Shown here one piece after another: positions 1 to 7,960 of a DNA stretch of 17,805 nucleotides. A program made the position numbers and the translations under genes. The notes beneath the pieces are model-generated. The model had not been told where the DNA came from and did not search any database. It saw only the letters and a program-made list of their open reading frames with translations. The DNA is from an uncultured Eubacteriales bacterium. Lineage in GTDB: Bacteria > Bacillota > Clostridia > Lachnospirales > Anaerotignaceae. Position 1 is the stretch's first letter; each line of letters begins with the position of its first letter. The stretch is taken from contig CAKQPE010000033.1 of the NCBI GenBank assembly GCA_934256695.1, positions 1 to 17,805 on the forward strand. Reading direction: 5' to 3'.

Positions 1-76
1 AATTGCGTTTTGATAAAAGTTTTACTCGATTTTTTTCAAAAAATCGTGGGGTATTGGGGCAACGCCCCAAGGTCTT
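1..76 (+). repeat. Dispersed hairpin repeat A, copy 1 (cut by window edge)
   Basis: An AT-rich block with two adjacent stem-loops. The first pairs CGATTTTTT (27-35) with AAAAAATCG (38-46). The second pairs TTGGGGC (54-60) with GCCCCAA (64-70). The same element recurs inverted at 12706-12783 and degraded at 13208-13260. The start is cut by the window edge. It lies upstream of spoIIR, and its second stem has no T-run in the + direction, so it is not an obvious terminator. Confidence 0.85.
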
Positions 77-142
77 TGCTAAATTTAAATTTTTCTGTTT
101 AAAAACTGTTTTAATTGTCCATATTTTTATTGGGTGATAAAA

Positions 143-790
143 ATGTATATTTTAAAAAAAGAAAAAAACATTATTTTTGCATCAATTATTTTTGCAGCCA
201 TAATATCAATTATTTTTTCAGTTGGATTTTCGCTTAAAATTTATGCCGATAGTATACAAAGCGGTATAGCAGATAAGGTTGTCAGGCTTCATATTCTTGC
301 CGACAGTGACAGCCCGAGAGACCAACAGCTTAAACTTATGGTTCGTGACGAGGTGCAAAAGGTTATGAAAGAAAAAATAAAAAATAGCGGCAGTAAGGCG
401 GAAACAATAAAAATACTTGAAGAAAATAAATACACAATAATAACGGCAGCCGAAAAGGTTTTGAGAGAAAACAATAATGACTGTAATGTTAATGTTAAAT
501 TCGAGAAAACACTTTTTCCCATAAGAAAATACAATAGTTTTATTTTCCCATCGGGATATTATGATGCTGTAAAAATAGAGATAGGCAGTGGAAAAGGGCA
601 TAATTGGTGGTGCGTAATGTATCCGTCACTGTGCTTATATGAAGATAATGATGAAAGCGGAACAAGATTAGAGAATATTCTTACTCCGGGAGAATATAGT
701 GTAGTATATGACTCAGATGGCATAAATATTAAGCTTGCCACAGTTGAAGCGGTAAAAGAGATAGAAAGGTATTTTAATAAGAAGGCATAG
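143..790 (+). CDS. spoIIR: Stage II sporulation protein R (SpoIIR)
   Basis: SpoIIR is the forespore-made, exported signal that triggers SpoIIGA to process pro-sigmaE in the mother cell. The 215-residue protein has an N-terminal membrane/signal segment (about 9-30). It carries the family hallmark VRLHILADSDS (47-57), followed by a PRDQQLKLMVRD stretch, and a C-terminal block around FPSGYYDAVKIEIG (135-148) and NWWCVMYPSLC (154-164). I chose ATG 143 because GGGTGA (132-137) sits five bases upstream; the in-frame GTG at 134 has no ribosome binding site. The stop overlaps the first in-frame GTG of the next gene by one base, so the two genes are probably one transcript. I found no convincing sigmaF or sigmaA promoter in the short leader. 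The family assignment is secure. Confidence 0.93.
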   Translation: MYILKKEKNIIFASIIFAAIISIIFSVGFSLKIYADSIQSGIADKVVRLHILADSDSPRDQQLKLMVRDEVQKVMKEKIKNSGSKAETIKILEENKYTIITAAEKVLRENNNDCNVNVKFEKTLFPIRKYNSFIFPSGYYDAVKIEIGSGKGHNWWCVMYPSLCLYEDNDESGTRLENILTPGEYSVVYDSDGINIKLATVEAVKEIERYFNKKA

Positions 791-804
791 TGTTGGGGGA
801 AAAT

Positions 805-1482
805 ATGAAGACAGGAATTATAAAAAACAAAATTTATATATTTTTGTCAACGGCGGCTGTTTTATGTTCCGTATTTGTGTTTTGTATCGGAAAATATGAT
901 ACTGTTCCTACAGTGGTGTTCCGGTACGGCTCCGGTGGAAATGCCGTTTCGGTGATACAGCGAAGATTACAGGATCTGGGTTATTATCCGGGAGAAATAG
1001 ACGGAATTTACGGCTACGGAACATATGAAGCCGTAAAGCTTTATCAACAGAATAATGGACTTGTGCCTGACGGAATAGCTGGTGAAAGTACACTTGCTTC
1101 TTTAAACATAGATTATGAAGTAAATGCGGAAAATGATATTGAAATACTTTCCCGTGCCATATATGCCGAAGGACGCGGTGAGCCGTATGAAGGACAGGTG
1201 GCAATAGGTTCGGTTATATTAAATAGGGTGAAAAGTGATAAGTTTCCAAACTCCGTTGCAGAGGTTGTATATCAGAGAGGTGCTTTTGATGCTGTAGATG
1301 ACGGTCAGATAAATCTTACACCTAACGAAACGGCGTATTCTGCCGCAAGGGACGCAGTAAACGGTTATGACCCTACAGGCGGAGCGTTGTATTATTGGAA
1401 TCCGGCAACAGCTACAAGCCGTTGGATTTGGTCTGTACCTATTACATATTCTGTCGGAAACCATGTTTTCGGGACAAAATAA
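805..1482 (+). CDS. SleB-like spore cortex / cell-wall hydrolase
   Basis: A 225-residue exported peptidoglycan hydrolase. It has an N-terminal hydrophobic segment (about 10-29), a PG_binding_1 domain (about 39-100, with LQDLGYYPGEIDGIYG and the closing DGIAGESTLASL) and a C-terminal Hydrolase_2 (SleB/CwlJ) domain (about 112-225). The AEGRGEPYEGQ motif supplies the likely catalytic glutamate E122, by analogy with the lytic transglycosylase SleB. ATG 805 is preferred over GTG 790 because GGGGGA (795-800) precedes it closely. It follows spoIIR with 14 bases between the stop and this ATG. SleB proteins degrade cortex during germination and are made in the forespore, which fits co-expression with spoIIR. 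It could also act on vegetative wall; sequence alone does not decide. Confidence 0.9.
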   Translation: MKTGIIKNKIYIFLSTAAVLCSVFVFCIGKYDTVPTVVFRYGSGGNAVSVIQRRLQDLGYYPGEIDGIYGYGTYEAVKLYQQNNGLVPDGIAGESTLASLNIDYEVNAENDIEILSRAIYAEGRGEPYEGQVAIGSVILNRVKSDKFPNSVAEVVYQRGAFDAVDDGQINLTPNETAYSAARDAVNGYDPTGGALYYWNPATATSRWIWSVPITYSVGNHVFGTK

Positions 1483-1484
1483 AG

Positions 1485-1515
1485 CCGTGGGAGTTTTCGC
1501 CCACGGTTTTGATTT
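1485..1515. terminator. Bidirectional rho-independent terminator
   Basis: CCGTGGG (1485-1491) pairs with CCCACGG (1500-1506) around an 8-base loop. It is followed by TTTTGATTTTATTT on the + strand. On the - strand the stem is followed by CTTTATTTTG. It sits in the 32 bases between two convergent genes, so it can end both the sleB-like and the thrH transcripts. Confidence 0.88.
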
Positions 1516-2117
1516 TATTTCATTGCATTTTTTATGGCAGCCATAAGTTCGCTGTATTCCTCATAAGCAGGAAGGTCAGGATTATCGGCTTTTATTTTGT
1601 CTGTGCTTTTAAACAGGAAACCTGCTTTGCTTGCCTTTATCATTCCAAGGTCGTTGTAGCTGTCGCCGGAGGCTATGGTTTCAAAGCCGACGGACTGAAG
1701 GGCTTTAACCGTATTAAGCTTTGAGTTTTCAATACGCATTTTAAAGCCTGTTATTTCTCCGTTTTCGGCTACCTCAAGGCTGTTGCAGAAAATAGTAGGC
1801 CAGCCCAGCTTTTTCATAAGCGGTGTTGCAAACTGTTCAAATGTATCGCTTATTATTATTACCTGTGTAAAAGAACGAAGTTCATCGAGAAATTCCTTTG
1901 CACCCGGCATAGGGTCTATAGAAGCTATTGTATTTTGTATTTCTTTTAATCCAAGGCCATGTTCTTTAAGTATATTTAATCTGTAGTTCATCAGTTTGTT
2001 GTAGTCAGGCTCGTCACGAGTTGTTTTTTTAAGCTCGGGAATACCGCTTGCCTCAGCAAAAGCTATCCATATTTCAGGTACAAGAACACCTTCAAGGTCT
2101 AAACAAGTTATATACAT
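1515..2117 (-). CDS. thrH: ThrH-type HAD phosphatase (phosphoserine phosphatase / homoserine phosphotransferase)
   Basis: The whole 200-residue protein follows the pattern of Pseudomonas ThrH, which dephosphorylates phosphoserine and can pass the phosphate to homoserine. The opening block is almost the same (LDLEGVLVPEIWIAFAE, 6-22), with nucleophile D7 and acid E9, the DxE variant typical of ThrH rather than the usual DxD of the HAD family. Motif II is S90 in VIIISDTFEQF, motif III is around K133, and motif IV is GDSYND (151-156). AAGGAGGC (2127-2134) lies about nine bases before the ATG. It lies 92 bp downstream of the SLH/SpoIID gene and has its own promoter-like sequence. The role is probably serine biosynthesis; the homoserine kinase-like activity cannot be judged here. 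Confidence 0.9.
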   Translation of the reverse strand: MYITCLDLEGVLVPEIWIAFAEASGIPELKKTTRDEPDYNKLMNYRLNILKEHGLGLKEIQNTIASIDPMPGAKEFLDELRSFTQVIIISDTFEQFATPLMKKLGWPTIFCNSLEVAENGEITGFKMRIENSKLNTVKALQSVGFETIASGDSYNDLGMIKASKAGFLFKSTDKIKADNPDLPAYEEYSELMAAIKNAMK

Positions 2118-2163
2118 AATTATACTGCCTCCTTAAAAACAAAAATAAAAAATATTTTCGTGT

Positions 2164-2192
2164 ATTATATCACACTTGTATAAATTTGTCTT
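2164..2192 (-). promoter_or_regulatory. Putative sigmaA promoter with extended -10 for thrH
   Basis: Read on the - strand: AAGACA (2187-2192), 17-bp spacer, TATAAT (2164-2169), with TGA directly upstream giving an extended -10. An AT-only inverted repeat, ATAAATTT (2180-2187) and AAATTTAT (2197-2204), flanks the -35 and could be an operator or just AT-rich coincidence. Confidence 0.65.
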
Positions 2193-2209
2193 ATATAAAT
2201 TTATGACTT

Positions 2210-4543
2210 TTATCGTATTTCGGTATTTTTGTAGTAGGTTTTCAGTATTTCTTCAAAGGTTTTTCCCTGTGAGGCGAGATATTCCGCTCCGTTTTGGCTC
2301 ATTCCGCAACCGTGTCCCATTCCTCCGCCGTATAGTTTTATTCCGGACAGCTTTCCTTCTGAATTATAATTTTTTTCAAAGGAAAAATATGCACTTGGCA
2401 TAAGGGAATAGTTTTCAACAGTTGATGAATCCTTTAAATTAAGTATTATTTTTTTGTTGCCGAGTTTCGGTCTAAGTACCGAACGAATAGCGTATTCGGT
2501 ATATATATCGGCTGAGCCGGTTTCAAATGTAAGACGTAAAATCATAATGTTTCCGCCTTCGCCACGCTTTATAACCTCAATATTTGTAAGACTTTTCGGA
2601 TTAGTCATAAAATCACCGTGGCTTATATTTCCGGAATGGATTTTCACAAGTCCCCTGTCATAAACGGGTTTTATGTTTTGTATAAATATATTTTTAATAT
2701 CATCGGCAGTTAAAGTAACATTCCATCTGAACCACTTTGAAAAACTATCATAGGCAAAGGCATTTGTGTTTTTAAAATATAACAGTGCGGATTTTTCGTC
2801 CGAGAAATCAACGCCTGTGTTGTTTCTTGCGGAAAGATATTCTTTGCGGGGCGATGTAAAATCATGGGTTTTGCTGTCAATCCATATTTCGTCTGAGTTT
2901 GCGGTTGTGCCTGCCGATGATGCGAAAAAGCTTGTATTTACAATTTCGGTGTTGTAAAAAAGGTATTTTCCCTTTGTTTCGTCAACTGCCGTAGCGGTTT
3001 TTTTGCCGTAAGGGATATTGTTGTATACCTGACACATAACCGAATCATCGTTGTCTGCACCGTAGGAGGTATATTTTCCGCTAAAAAAGCTGTTGTAACC
3101 GTAGCTTCTGGCACATACTGCCTGTGCCTTTAATGCTTCTATGGAATAGCTTTCCGGCATTTCACTTGGAAGAACGCCTTTTACATAGCTTTCTATATCG
3201 GTTTCGTTTACAATAAGAAGTCCGTTTTCGGTTTTTTCAATCTCAACAGTGCCTGTATATGACGGGTGTCCAACAGTAAAGCTTCTTTTAAGACTTGTTA
3301 TTGCAATAGGCTTTTTGTCAGATGAAATCTTTATTCGGTTTCCGTATTTGAAAAGCTCGGCATTATCTTTTGATATTTCGGCATTTTCTCCTTCAAAAAC
3401 AATATTTCCGTTGTTTTCGGCTTTTAAATTTCCGGACAGAGCAACTTTGTCGTGGAAATATCCGTCAAAATTATCTCGGCTGATGAGTGTACGTATTTTT
3501 CCGCTGAATTTTTTGTTAAACACGGCGGAAAACACTTTTTGGTTTTTTAAATAAATATCGTAGCTTCCGCCCGATAGGAATTTTGTTTCAGTACAGCAAA
3601 CATTGTTTTGACTTTTTTCGTACATATGAATGTTGTCGCTGTCATATATCTTACCGTTTTCAAGCTCGATTTTGTTTTTATCATATTTTAAAACTGCGTC
3701 TGCCAGATGTTCGTATTTTTTGGCAGATATAATTTTTCCGTCTTTTATGGAAAGGTCGTAAATGCCGCTTTGGTCGGTGTTTTCTGTTTCGGTTTTAAGG
3801 TCACGTTTTCCGTAATTAAACAGTACCGTTAATTTATCGTTGTTTTTTTCTACGTATGCACCTGATATATAACAGGTATTATCGCTTACTTTTGTTACGG
3901 CTATTATTTCGTTGTTTTTGGTATATACCTCTATGGTTTTGTCAACAAAGCTATCCATATAAAGTCCACCATGCTTCATAAGTCCTTCTGCCGTAGACAC
4001 TGTCCAGCTTTCGGTTTCGCCTTCGCCTGCCGTAGCAAATATGCTGAGTTCCTTTTTTTCCACGCCGTAATCGGAAAGCTTGTCCGCTATGGCAGAAAAA
4101 AGCATATTGCACCAAAGGTCATAGGATACGGCAACATCTTTGTCTTTAATATTTTTGTCTGCTGTATTTAAACCCAGTTTTTTAAGTACAATCTGTGCCT
4201 GACGGTATGTTAAAGGCTCATTTGGATTAAATAATCCGCCTGAACCGGTCATTATACCTTCTTTTGAAACATTGTTTATATAAGGTGCATACCATTGGTC
4301 GAAAGAAACATCGGTAAATTTTGTGCTGCTGTCAATACCGCCGTTGCCGAATATTATGGAAATCATTCTTGCGGCAAGGCATCTGTAAACAGGCATATTT
4401 TTAACGTAATCGGGATTATTTTCGATATTTCCGGTGTTTTCTGTAATTATATCGGTTTTGGCAATATTTTGGGGTTTATTAAAACATCCGCAGAGTACGG
4501 AAAATGACATAAAAACACATATGATAAGTCTTGGAAAATGCAT
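2210..4543 (-). CDS. SLH-domain lipoprotein with C-terminal SpoIID/LytB amidase-enhancer domain
   Basis: A 777-residue exported protein. The N-terminus (1-20) is a lipoprotein-type signal with an LCGC lipobox (C20). One clear SLH-like segment lies at about 52-125 (KFTDVSFDQWYAPYIN, then GLFNPNEPLTYRQAQIV). Residues 165-425 form a long, mostly beta-type linker with no recognised family. The SpoIID/LytB domain runs from about 430 to the end. It has YVKGVLPSEMP with the likely catalytic glutamate E461, LKAQAVCARSYG (471-482), and a closing GGGMGHGCGMSQNGAEYLA (739-757). SpoIID proteins are lytic transglycosylases that cut glycan strands after stem-peptide removal. Sporulation SpoIID is usually near 300-350 residues with a plain membrane anchor; the size, lipobox and SLH suggest a vegetative cell-surface role. 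AGGTGG (4550-4555) precedes the ATG. The domain assignment is firm, the biological role inferred. Confidence 0.87.
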   Translation of the reverse strand: MHFPRLIICVFMSFSVLCGCFNKPQNIAKTDIITENTGNIENNPDYVKNMPVYRCLAARMISIIFGNGGIDSSTKFTDVSFDQWYAPYINNVSKEGIMTGSGGLFNPNEPLTYRQAQIVLKKLGLNTADKNIKDKDVAVSYDLWCNMLFSAIADKLSDYGVEKKELSIFATAGEGETESWTVSTAEGLMKHGGLYMDSFVDKTIEVYTKNNEIIAVTKVSDNTCYISGAYVEKNNDKLTVLFNYGKRDLKTETENTDQSGIYDLSIKDGKIISAKKYEHLADAVLKYDKNKIELENGKIYDSDNIHMYEKSQNNVCCTETKFLSGGSYDIYLKNQKVFSAVFNKKFSGKIRTLISRDNFDGYFHDKVALSGNLKAENNGNIVFEGENAEISKDNAELFKYGNRIKISSDKKPIAITSLKRSFTVGHPSYTGTVEIEKTENGLLIVNETDIESYVKGVLPSEMPESYSIEALKAQAVCARSYGYNSFFSGKYTSYGADNDDSVMCQVYNNIPYGKKTATAVDETKGKYLFYNTEIVNTSFFASSAGTTANSDEIWIDSKTHDFTSPRKEYLSARNNTGVDFSDEKSALLYFKNTNAFAYDSFSKWFRWNVTLTADDIKNIFIQNIKPVYDRGLVKIHSGNISHGDFMTNPKSLTNIEVIKRGEGGNIMILRLTFETGSADIYTEYAIRSVLRPKLGNKKIILNLKDSSTVENYSLMPSAYFSFEKNYNSEGKLSGIKLYGGGMGHGCGMSQNGAEYLASQGKTFEEILKTYYKNTEIR

Positions 4544-4639
4544 ATTTTACCACCTCATTTTAAATATATGAATGACTGAAAAATTTAAGAACAAAAATGT
4601 TTTTGTGGTTTTCTGTACGTAGTTTATTGGCAAATATAA

Positions 4640-4669
4640 ATTAAAAGACGATTTCACGTGGTTTATCAA
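4640..4669 (-). promoter_or_regulatory. Weak candidate sigmaA promoter for the SLH/SpoIID gene
   Basis: On the - strand, TTGATA (4664-4669) is separated by 18 bp from TTTAAT (4640-4645). It lies about 100 bp upstream of the start codon. I saw no convincing sigmaE-type element in the same stretch. Confidence 0.38.
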
Positions 4670-4720
4670 GATATGCGGCGAATACTTGTGTTTTTTGGCT
4701 TTTTTAAAATTGTATTATTG

Positions 4721-4749
4721 TTGCTTTATTAGTACAATACGGCTATAAT
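4721..4749 (+). promoter_or_regulatory. SigmaA promoter of the ispE-gntR-lysM-walRK unit
   Basis: TTGCTT (4721-4726), a 17-bp spacer and a perfect TATAAT (4744-4749). The predicted start of transcription is near 4756, about 40 bases before the chosen ispE start. It rules out the in-frame ATG at 4748, which overlaps the -10. No terminator or comparable promoter is evident before walK ends, so it may drive all five genes. Confidence 0.8.
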
Positions 4750-4795
4750 GATAGTGTATACAATATTATTATTTTTTACCGATGGTGAAATGAAT

Positions 4796-5668
4796 ATGGA
4801 TAAAATTTTAATTAACGCTTATGCTAAAATTAATATTACACTTGATGTATTAAAAAGACGTACCGATGGTTACCATGAGCTTGAAATGATTATGCAGTCA
4901 ATAGATGTTTTTGACTCTGTTGAAGTACGAAAGACAGACAGGGGAGAAATACGTGTTTTTTCCGACAGCTCAAAAGTACCGGAGGACAAAACAAATATTG
5001 CTTATAAAGCGGCAGAAAAAATGTTTGATTTTTGCGGTATAAAAAGCGGTGTGGATATATACATAAATAAACGCATACCGGTTGCGGCAGGCCTTGCCGG
5101 CGGAAGTGCCGACGGTGCGGCTGTTATAAAGGCAATAAGGGCATTGTTTGTGCCAAATGAAAATATTGAAAAATTCAATTCTCTTGCAGGTTCAATAGGA
5201 AAAGACCTTCCGTTTTGTTTAAAAAACGGTACTGCTTTTGCTTACGGATTGGGAGATGAGCTTGCTTATATCAAACCTATGCCGGAAAGTTTTGTTGTAT
5301 TGGCAAAGCCGGATATAGATGTACCTACAGCTTGGGTTTATAAAAATCTGGATTTAAATAAAGTATCCGAACGTCCGGATACAAGGGCTGTACTTGAAGC
5401 ATACAAAAAAGGTGATATGGATACCATACTGAAAAATACGGTTAATGTGCTTGAATCCGTTACGGCAGAAAAGTATCCTGTTATAAAAGAATTAAAAAGC
5501 TGTCTTATTTCAAATGGAGCTTTGACAAGTGCCATGAGCGGAAGCGGCCCTTCTGTTTATGGTATTTTTGAAAGCAAGCATAAGGCTGATGAGGCGGCAG
5601 AGGCAATAAGGGAAAAGTTTGGAATAAGTGAAGTTTTTTCTACAAAAACAATAAATCCGCAGGGTTGA
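4796..5668 (+). CDS. ispE: 4-diphosphocytidyl-2-C-methyl-D-erythritol kinase
   Basis: IspE uses ATP to phosphorylate CDP-methylerythritol in the MEP (non-mevalonate) isoprenoid pathway, which feeds undecaprenyl carrier lipid for wall synthesis. The 290-residue length is usual for the family. The GHMP-kinase motifs are all visible: AYAKINITLDVL with K11, RRTDGYHEL (21-29), the glycine-rich ATP loop PVAAGLAGGSADGAA (95-109), the likely catalytic D137 in IGKDLPF, and MSGSGPSVYG (247-256). I start at ATG 4796 because GGTGA (4784-4788) gives seven-base spacing; ATG 4790 is too close and ATG 4748 lies in the promoter. It is followed 13 bases later by the GntR gene. Confidence 0.96.
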   Translation: MDKILINAYAKINITLDVLKRRTDGYHELEMIMQSIDVFDSVEVRKTDRGEIRVFSDSSKVPEDKTNIAYKAAEKMFDFCGIKSGVDIYINKRIPVAAGLAGGSADGAAVIKAIRALFVPNENIEKFNSLAGSIGKDLPFCLKNGTAFAYGLGDELAYIKPMPESFVVLAKPDIDVPTAWVYKNLDLNKVSERPDTRAVLEAYKKGDMDTILKNTVNVLESVTAEKYPVIKELKSCLISNGALTSAMSGSGPSVYGIFESKHKADEAAEAIREKFGISEVFSTKTINPQG

Positions 5669-5681
5669 GGGGGAATTTTGC

Positions 5682-6350
5682 ATGGAATACAAGTTTGAAG
5701 TAAACGCTAATGAATATCTTCCGCTTAGGGAGGTTGTTTTTAATAATCTCAGAGATGCAATACTCAAGGGACAGTTAAAGCCGGGGGAAAGACTTTTGGA
5801 AAACCATCTTGCGGATAAGCTGGGTGTAAGCCGTACTCCCGTAAGAGAAGCTTTAAGAATGCTTGAACAGGAAAACCTTGTGGAACTTATTCCGAGGAGA
5901 GGTGCTCAGGTTCTTGATATAAGTGCGGAGGACATTAAAAACATACTTGAAATAAGAAGTGCATTGGAGGTTGTAAGCATACGTCATGCTTGTCAGAAAA
6001 TGGACAATGACAGTCTTAAAGAACTTAAAAAATACAATGCAGAGTTTGAAGCTGCTTTTGAAGCAAGAGATTATGAAGGAGTTGCAACAGCAGACGAAAA
6101 ATTCCATGATGTAATTTTCAGTGCGGCAGGAAACAAAAGACTTGTTGTAATAATAAGCAATATACAGGCACAGGTTTACCGCTACAGAATGGCGTATCTT
6201 AAAGTTTATGAAACAAAGACAGCCGTTTTAAATCATCACAGAAATATAATAGAGGCAATAGAAAAACACGATGCCGCTCTTGGTGAGAAAGTTATGGCAG
6301 AGCATATTGAACACCAGACACAGGTTATACTTAAATCACTTAAAAATTAA
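5682..6350 (+). CDS. GntR-family transcriptional regulator, FadR/FCD subfamily
   Basis: A 222-residue DNA-binding regulator. The N-terminal winged helix (about 13-80) contains ILKGQLKPGERLLE and the helix-turn-helix LADKLGVSRTPVREALRML (43-61). The FCD effector domain occupies about 85-215. The usual metal-site residues are present as D138, H142 (DEKFH), H186 (NHHRNIIEAI) and H208 (AEHIEH), so it probably binds a metal-chelated carboxylic acid. The specific ligand is unknown. GAGGGGG (5667-5673) overlaps the ispE stop and precedes the ATG, so ispE and this gene look translationally coupled. Whether it controls ispE, walRK or remote genes cannot be told from sequence. Confidence 0.9.
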   Translation: MEYKFEVNANEYLPLREVVFNNLRDAILKGQLKPGERLLENHLADKLGVSRTPVREALRMLEQENLVELIPRRGAQVLDISAEDIKNILEIRSALEVVSIRHACQKMDNDSLKELKKYNAEFEAAFEARDYEGVATADEKFHDVIFSAAGNKRLVVIISNIQAQVYRYRMAYLKVYETKTAVLNHHRNIIEAIEKHDAALGEKVMAEHIEHQTQVILKSLKN

Positions 6351-6410
6351 TTTTTTGGAAACATAGATATTAGAGGGCTTAAAAATGGTGCTGTAAGGGA
6401 GTGTGACAAG

Positions 6411-7220
6411 ATGAACGGAAGAAGAACTTCATCACAAAACAGAAATACTGGCAATTACAGTGCCGAAAACCGCAGATATGCAAGAGAAAAAAGGAAAAAA
6501 GCAGGAAAAATAAAAGCAAGGATATTTCTGGTTTTTATTATTCTCATGTTTATATTTTTTGTTTTTCAGATATTTTTCGGGAAAAATGCCGAGAATGTAA
6601 CCGTAAGCGGAAATGTGGTATGTACCATAGATAAATCAAAAATAACGGCAGAGGATATTAAAAATACGGTTACGGCATCGTTAAGCAAAGAACTTAATAC
6701 AAACATAGAAATAACAGACGAAATAAGCCTTGTTCCTGTCCATGCATCAAAGGACAAACAGGTTACGGTTGAATATGCCGTTACGAAAACAAAAGAAGCC
6801 GTAAAATATAATGTTGAGGCAGGAATAATAATAGTAAATAACCAAAAGGCAGCGGTGCTTAAAACAAAGCAGGAGGCAGATAACCTTCTGGAAAGCATAA
6901 AAGGGAAATATGCTCCGGAAAACGCCGATGTTACAAAGTGTACTTTTGAACAAAGTGTTTCTACCACTAATGATTTTGTTGATTCGTCAGAAATACTTTC
7001 CTTTGAGGAGGCGTATAAAAAGCTTACCTATACAACAGAGGTTGATGACGCATATACCGTTGTTTCGGGTGATACAATATCGAAAATTGCCGATAAATTT
7101 GCAATGAAATTAAATGATCTTAAAGATATTAACGCTCTTTCGGGAGACAACCTTAAAATAGGTCAGCAGCTGAAGGTAAAAAAACAGGTTCCGTTTTTAA
7201 CTGTTAAATACAACGGATAA
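6411..7220 (+). CDS. LysM-domain membrane protein, resembling the N-terminal half of M23 endopeptidases
   Basis: 269 residues. A very basic cytoplasmic head (1-37, rich in R and K) precedes one membrane helix (about 38-56) and an extracellular part. Residues 135-210 contain a NQKAAVLKTKQEADNLLESIK stretch and FEQSVS, like the region before LysM in clostridial M23 peptidases. One LysM domain follows (about 214-257: YTVVSGDTISKIADKF, then NLKIGQQLKV). The protein ends 12 residues later at PFLTVKYNG, where relatives would continue into G5 and M23 domains; no peptidase is present. Only 23 bases separate it from walR. AAGGGAGTG (6395-6403) precedes the ATG. It probably binds peptidoglycan and may be an accessory of WalRK; that role is inference. 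Confidence 0.83.
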   Translation: MNGRRTSSQNRNTGNYSAENRRYAREKRKKAGKIKARIFLVFIILMFIFFVFQIFFGKNAENVTVSGNVVCTIDKSKITAEDIKNTVTASLSKELNTNIEITDEISLVPVHASKDKQVTVEYAVTKTKEAVKYNVEAGIIIVNNQKAAVLKTKQEADNLLESIKGKYAPENADVTKCTFEQSVSTTNDFVDSSEILSFEEAYKKLTYTTEVDDAYTVVSGDTISKIADKFAMKLNDLKDINALSGDNLKIGQQLKVKKQVPFLTVKYNG

Positions 7221-7243
7221 TATAACAGGAATGGGGGACGGCA

Positions 7244-7942
7244 ATGGGCAGCAGAATACTTGTTGTCGATGATGAAAAAAACATTGTTGACATTATAAAA
7301 TATAACCTCAAAAAAGAAGGCTATGAGGTAATGACAGCCGGCGACGGCGAAGAAGCTCTTAGATTAAATGAGGAATTTAAGCCGGACATTATACTCCTTG
7401 ATATAATGATGCCTAAGCTTGACGGATATGCCGTATGCAGAAAAGTACGTGAAAAGTACGATACACCTATAATAATGCTTACAGCAAGGGCAGAGGAGGT
7501 AGACAAGGTTCTCGGTCTTGAACTGGGAGCTGATGACTACGTAACAAAGCCATTCGGCACAAGGGAGCTTATGGCAAGAGTAAAGGCAAACCTCAGAAGA
7601 AGAAATATATCGGAAGAAGCATCTTACGAAAGTACGGATAAAGACGTGCTTTCTTTTGGCAAACTTACAATAGACCTTAAAAGGTTTGAAGTAAAAAAAG
7701 ACGGCAGTATTCTTGACCTTACATTAAGGGAATTTGAACTGCTTAAATTTCTTGCATCGCAGAAAACACAGGTGTTTTCAAGAGAAACTCTGCTTGAGAA
7801 GGTGTGGGGATATGAATATTTCGGCGATGTACGTACGGTAGACGTTACGGTAAGAAGGCTTAGGGAAAAACTTGAAGACGACCCTTCAAAGCCTGCTTAT
7901 ATACTTACCAAAAGAGGCGTAGGATATTATTTCGGTGCATAA
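7244..7942 (+). CDS. walR: Response regulator WalR (YycF), OmpR family
   Basis: The essential regulator of cell-wall hydrolase genes in low-GC Gram-positives. The 232-residue protein has a receiver domain (about 4-117) with acidic D9/D10, phospho-acceptor D53 (LLDIMMP), T80 and K102 (KPF). An OmpR-type winged helix (about 133-231) follows, with LREFELLKFLASQ, VWGYEYFGDVRTVDVTVRRLREKLE and the C-terminal RGVGYYF. GGGGG (7233-7237) precedes the ATG. walK starts 18 bases after the stop. The placement next to walK, and YycH/YycI/YycJ genes in the same window, make WalR far likelier than PhoP or another OmpR regulator. Confidence 0.94.
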   Translation: MGSRILVVDDEKNIVDIIKYNLKKEGYEVMTAGDGEEALRLNEEFKPDIILLDIMMPKLDGYAVCRKVREKYDTPIIMLTARAEEVDKVLGLELGADDYVTKPFGTRELMARVKANLRRRNISEEASYESTDKDVLSFGKLTIDLKRFEVKKDGSILDLTLREFELLKFLASQKTQVFSRETLLEKVWGYEYFGDVRTVDVTVRRLREKLEDDPSKPAYILTKRGVGYYFGA

Positions 7943-7960
7943 ATAAGTGCGGTGAACATT

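Noticed and set aside
77..142. SigmaF promoter for spoIIR
   Set aside because: I looked for GYWTA and GGNNANA-type elements at proper spacing and found none that stand out; the promoter may lie upstream of the window.
482..498. Perfect WalR-box match on the + strand
   Set aside because: It lies inside spoIIR codons for alternating Asn/Val/Lys, far from a promoter. It shows that single matches to this short AT-rich motif can occur by chance, so the call at 16055-16109 rests on the promoter position and the second box.
1395..1724. 109-codon + frame spanning the end of the sleB-like gene and thrH
   Set aside because: It crosses a terminator and lies antisense to thrH; the composition does not resemble a protein.
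4544..4720. Riboswitch or T-box between the SLH/SpoIID gene and ispE
   Set aside because: No conserved core, T-box sequence or terminator hairpin is visible; the stretch holds only promoter-like elements.
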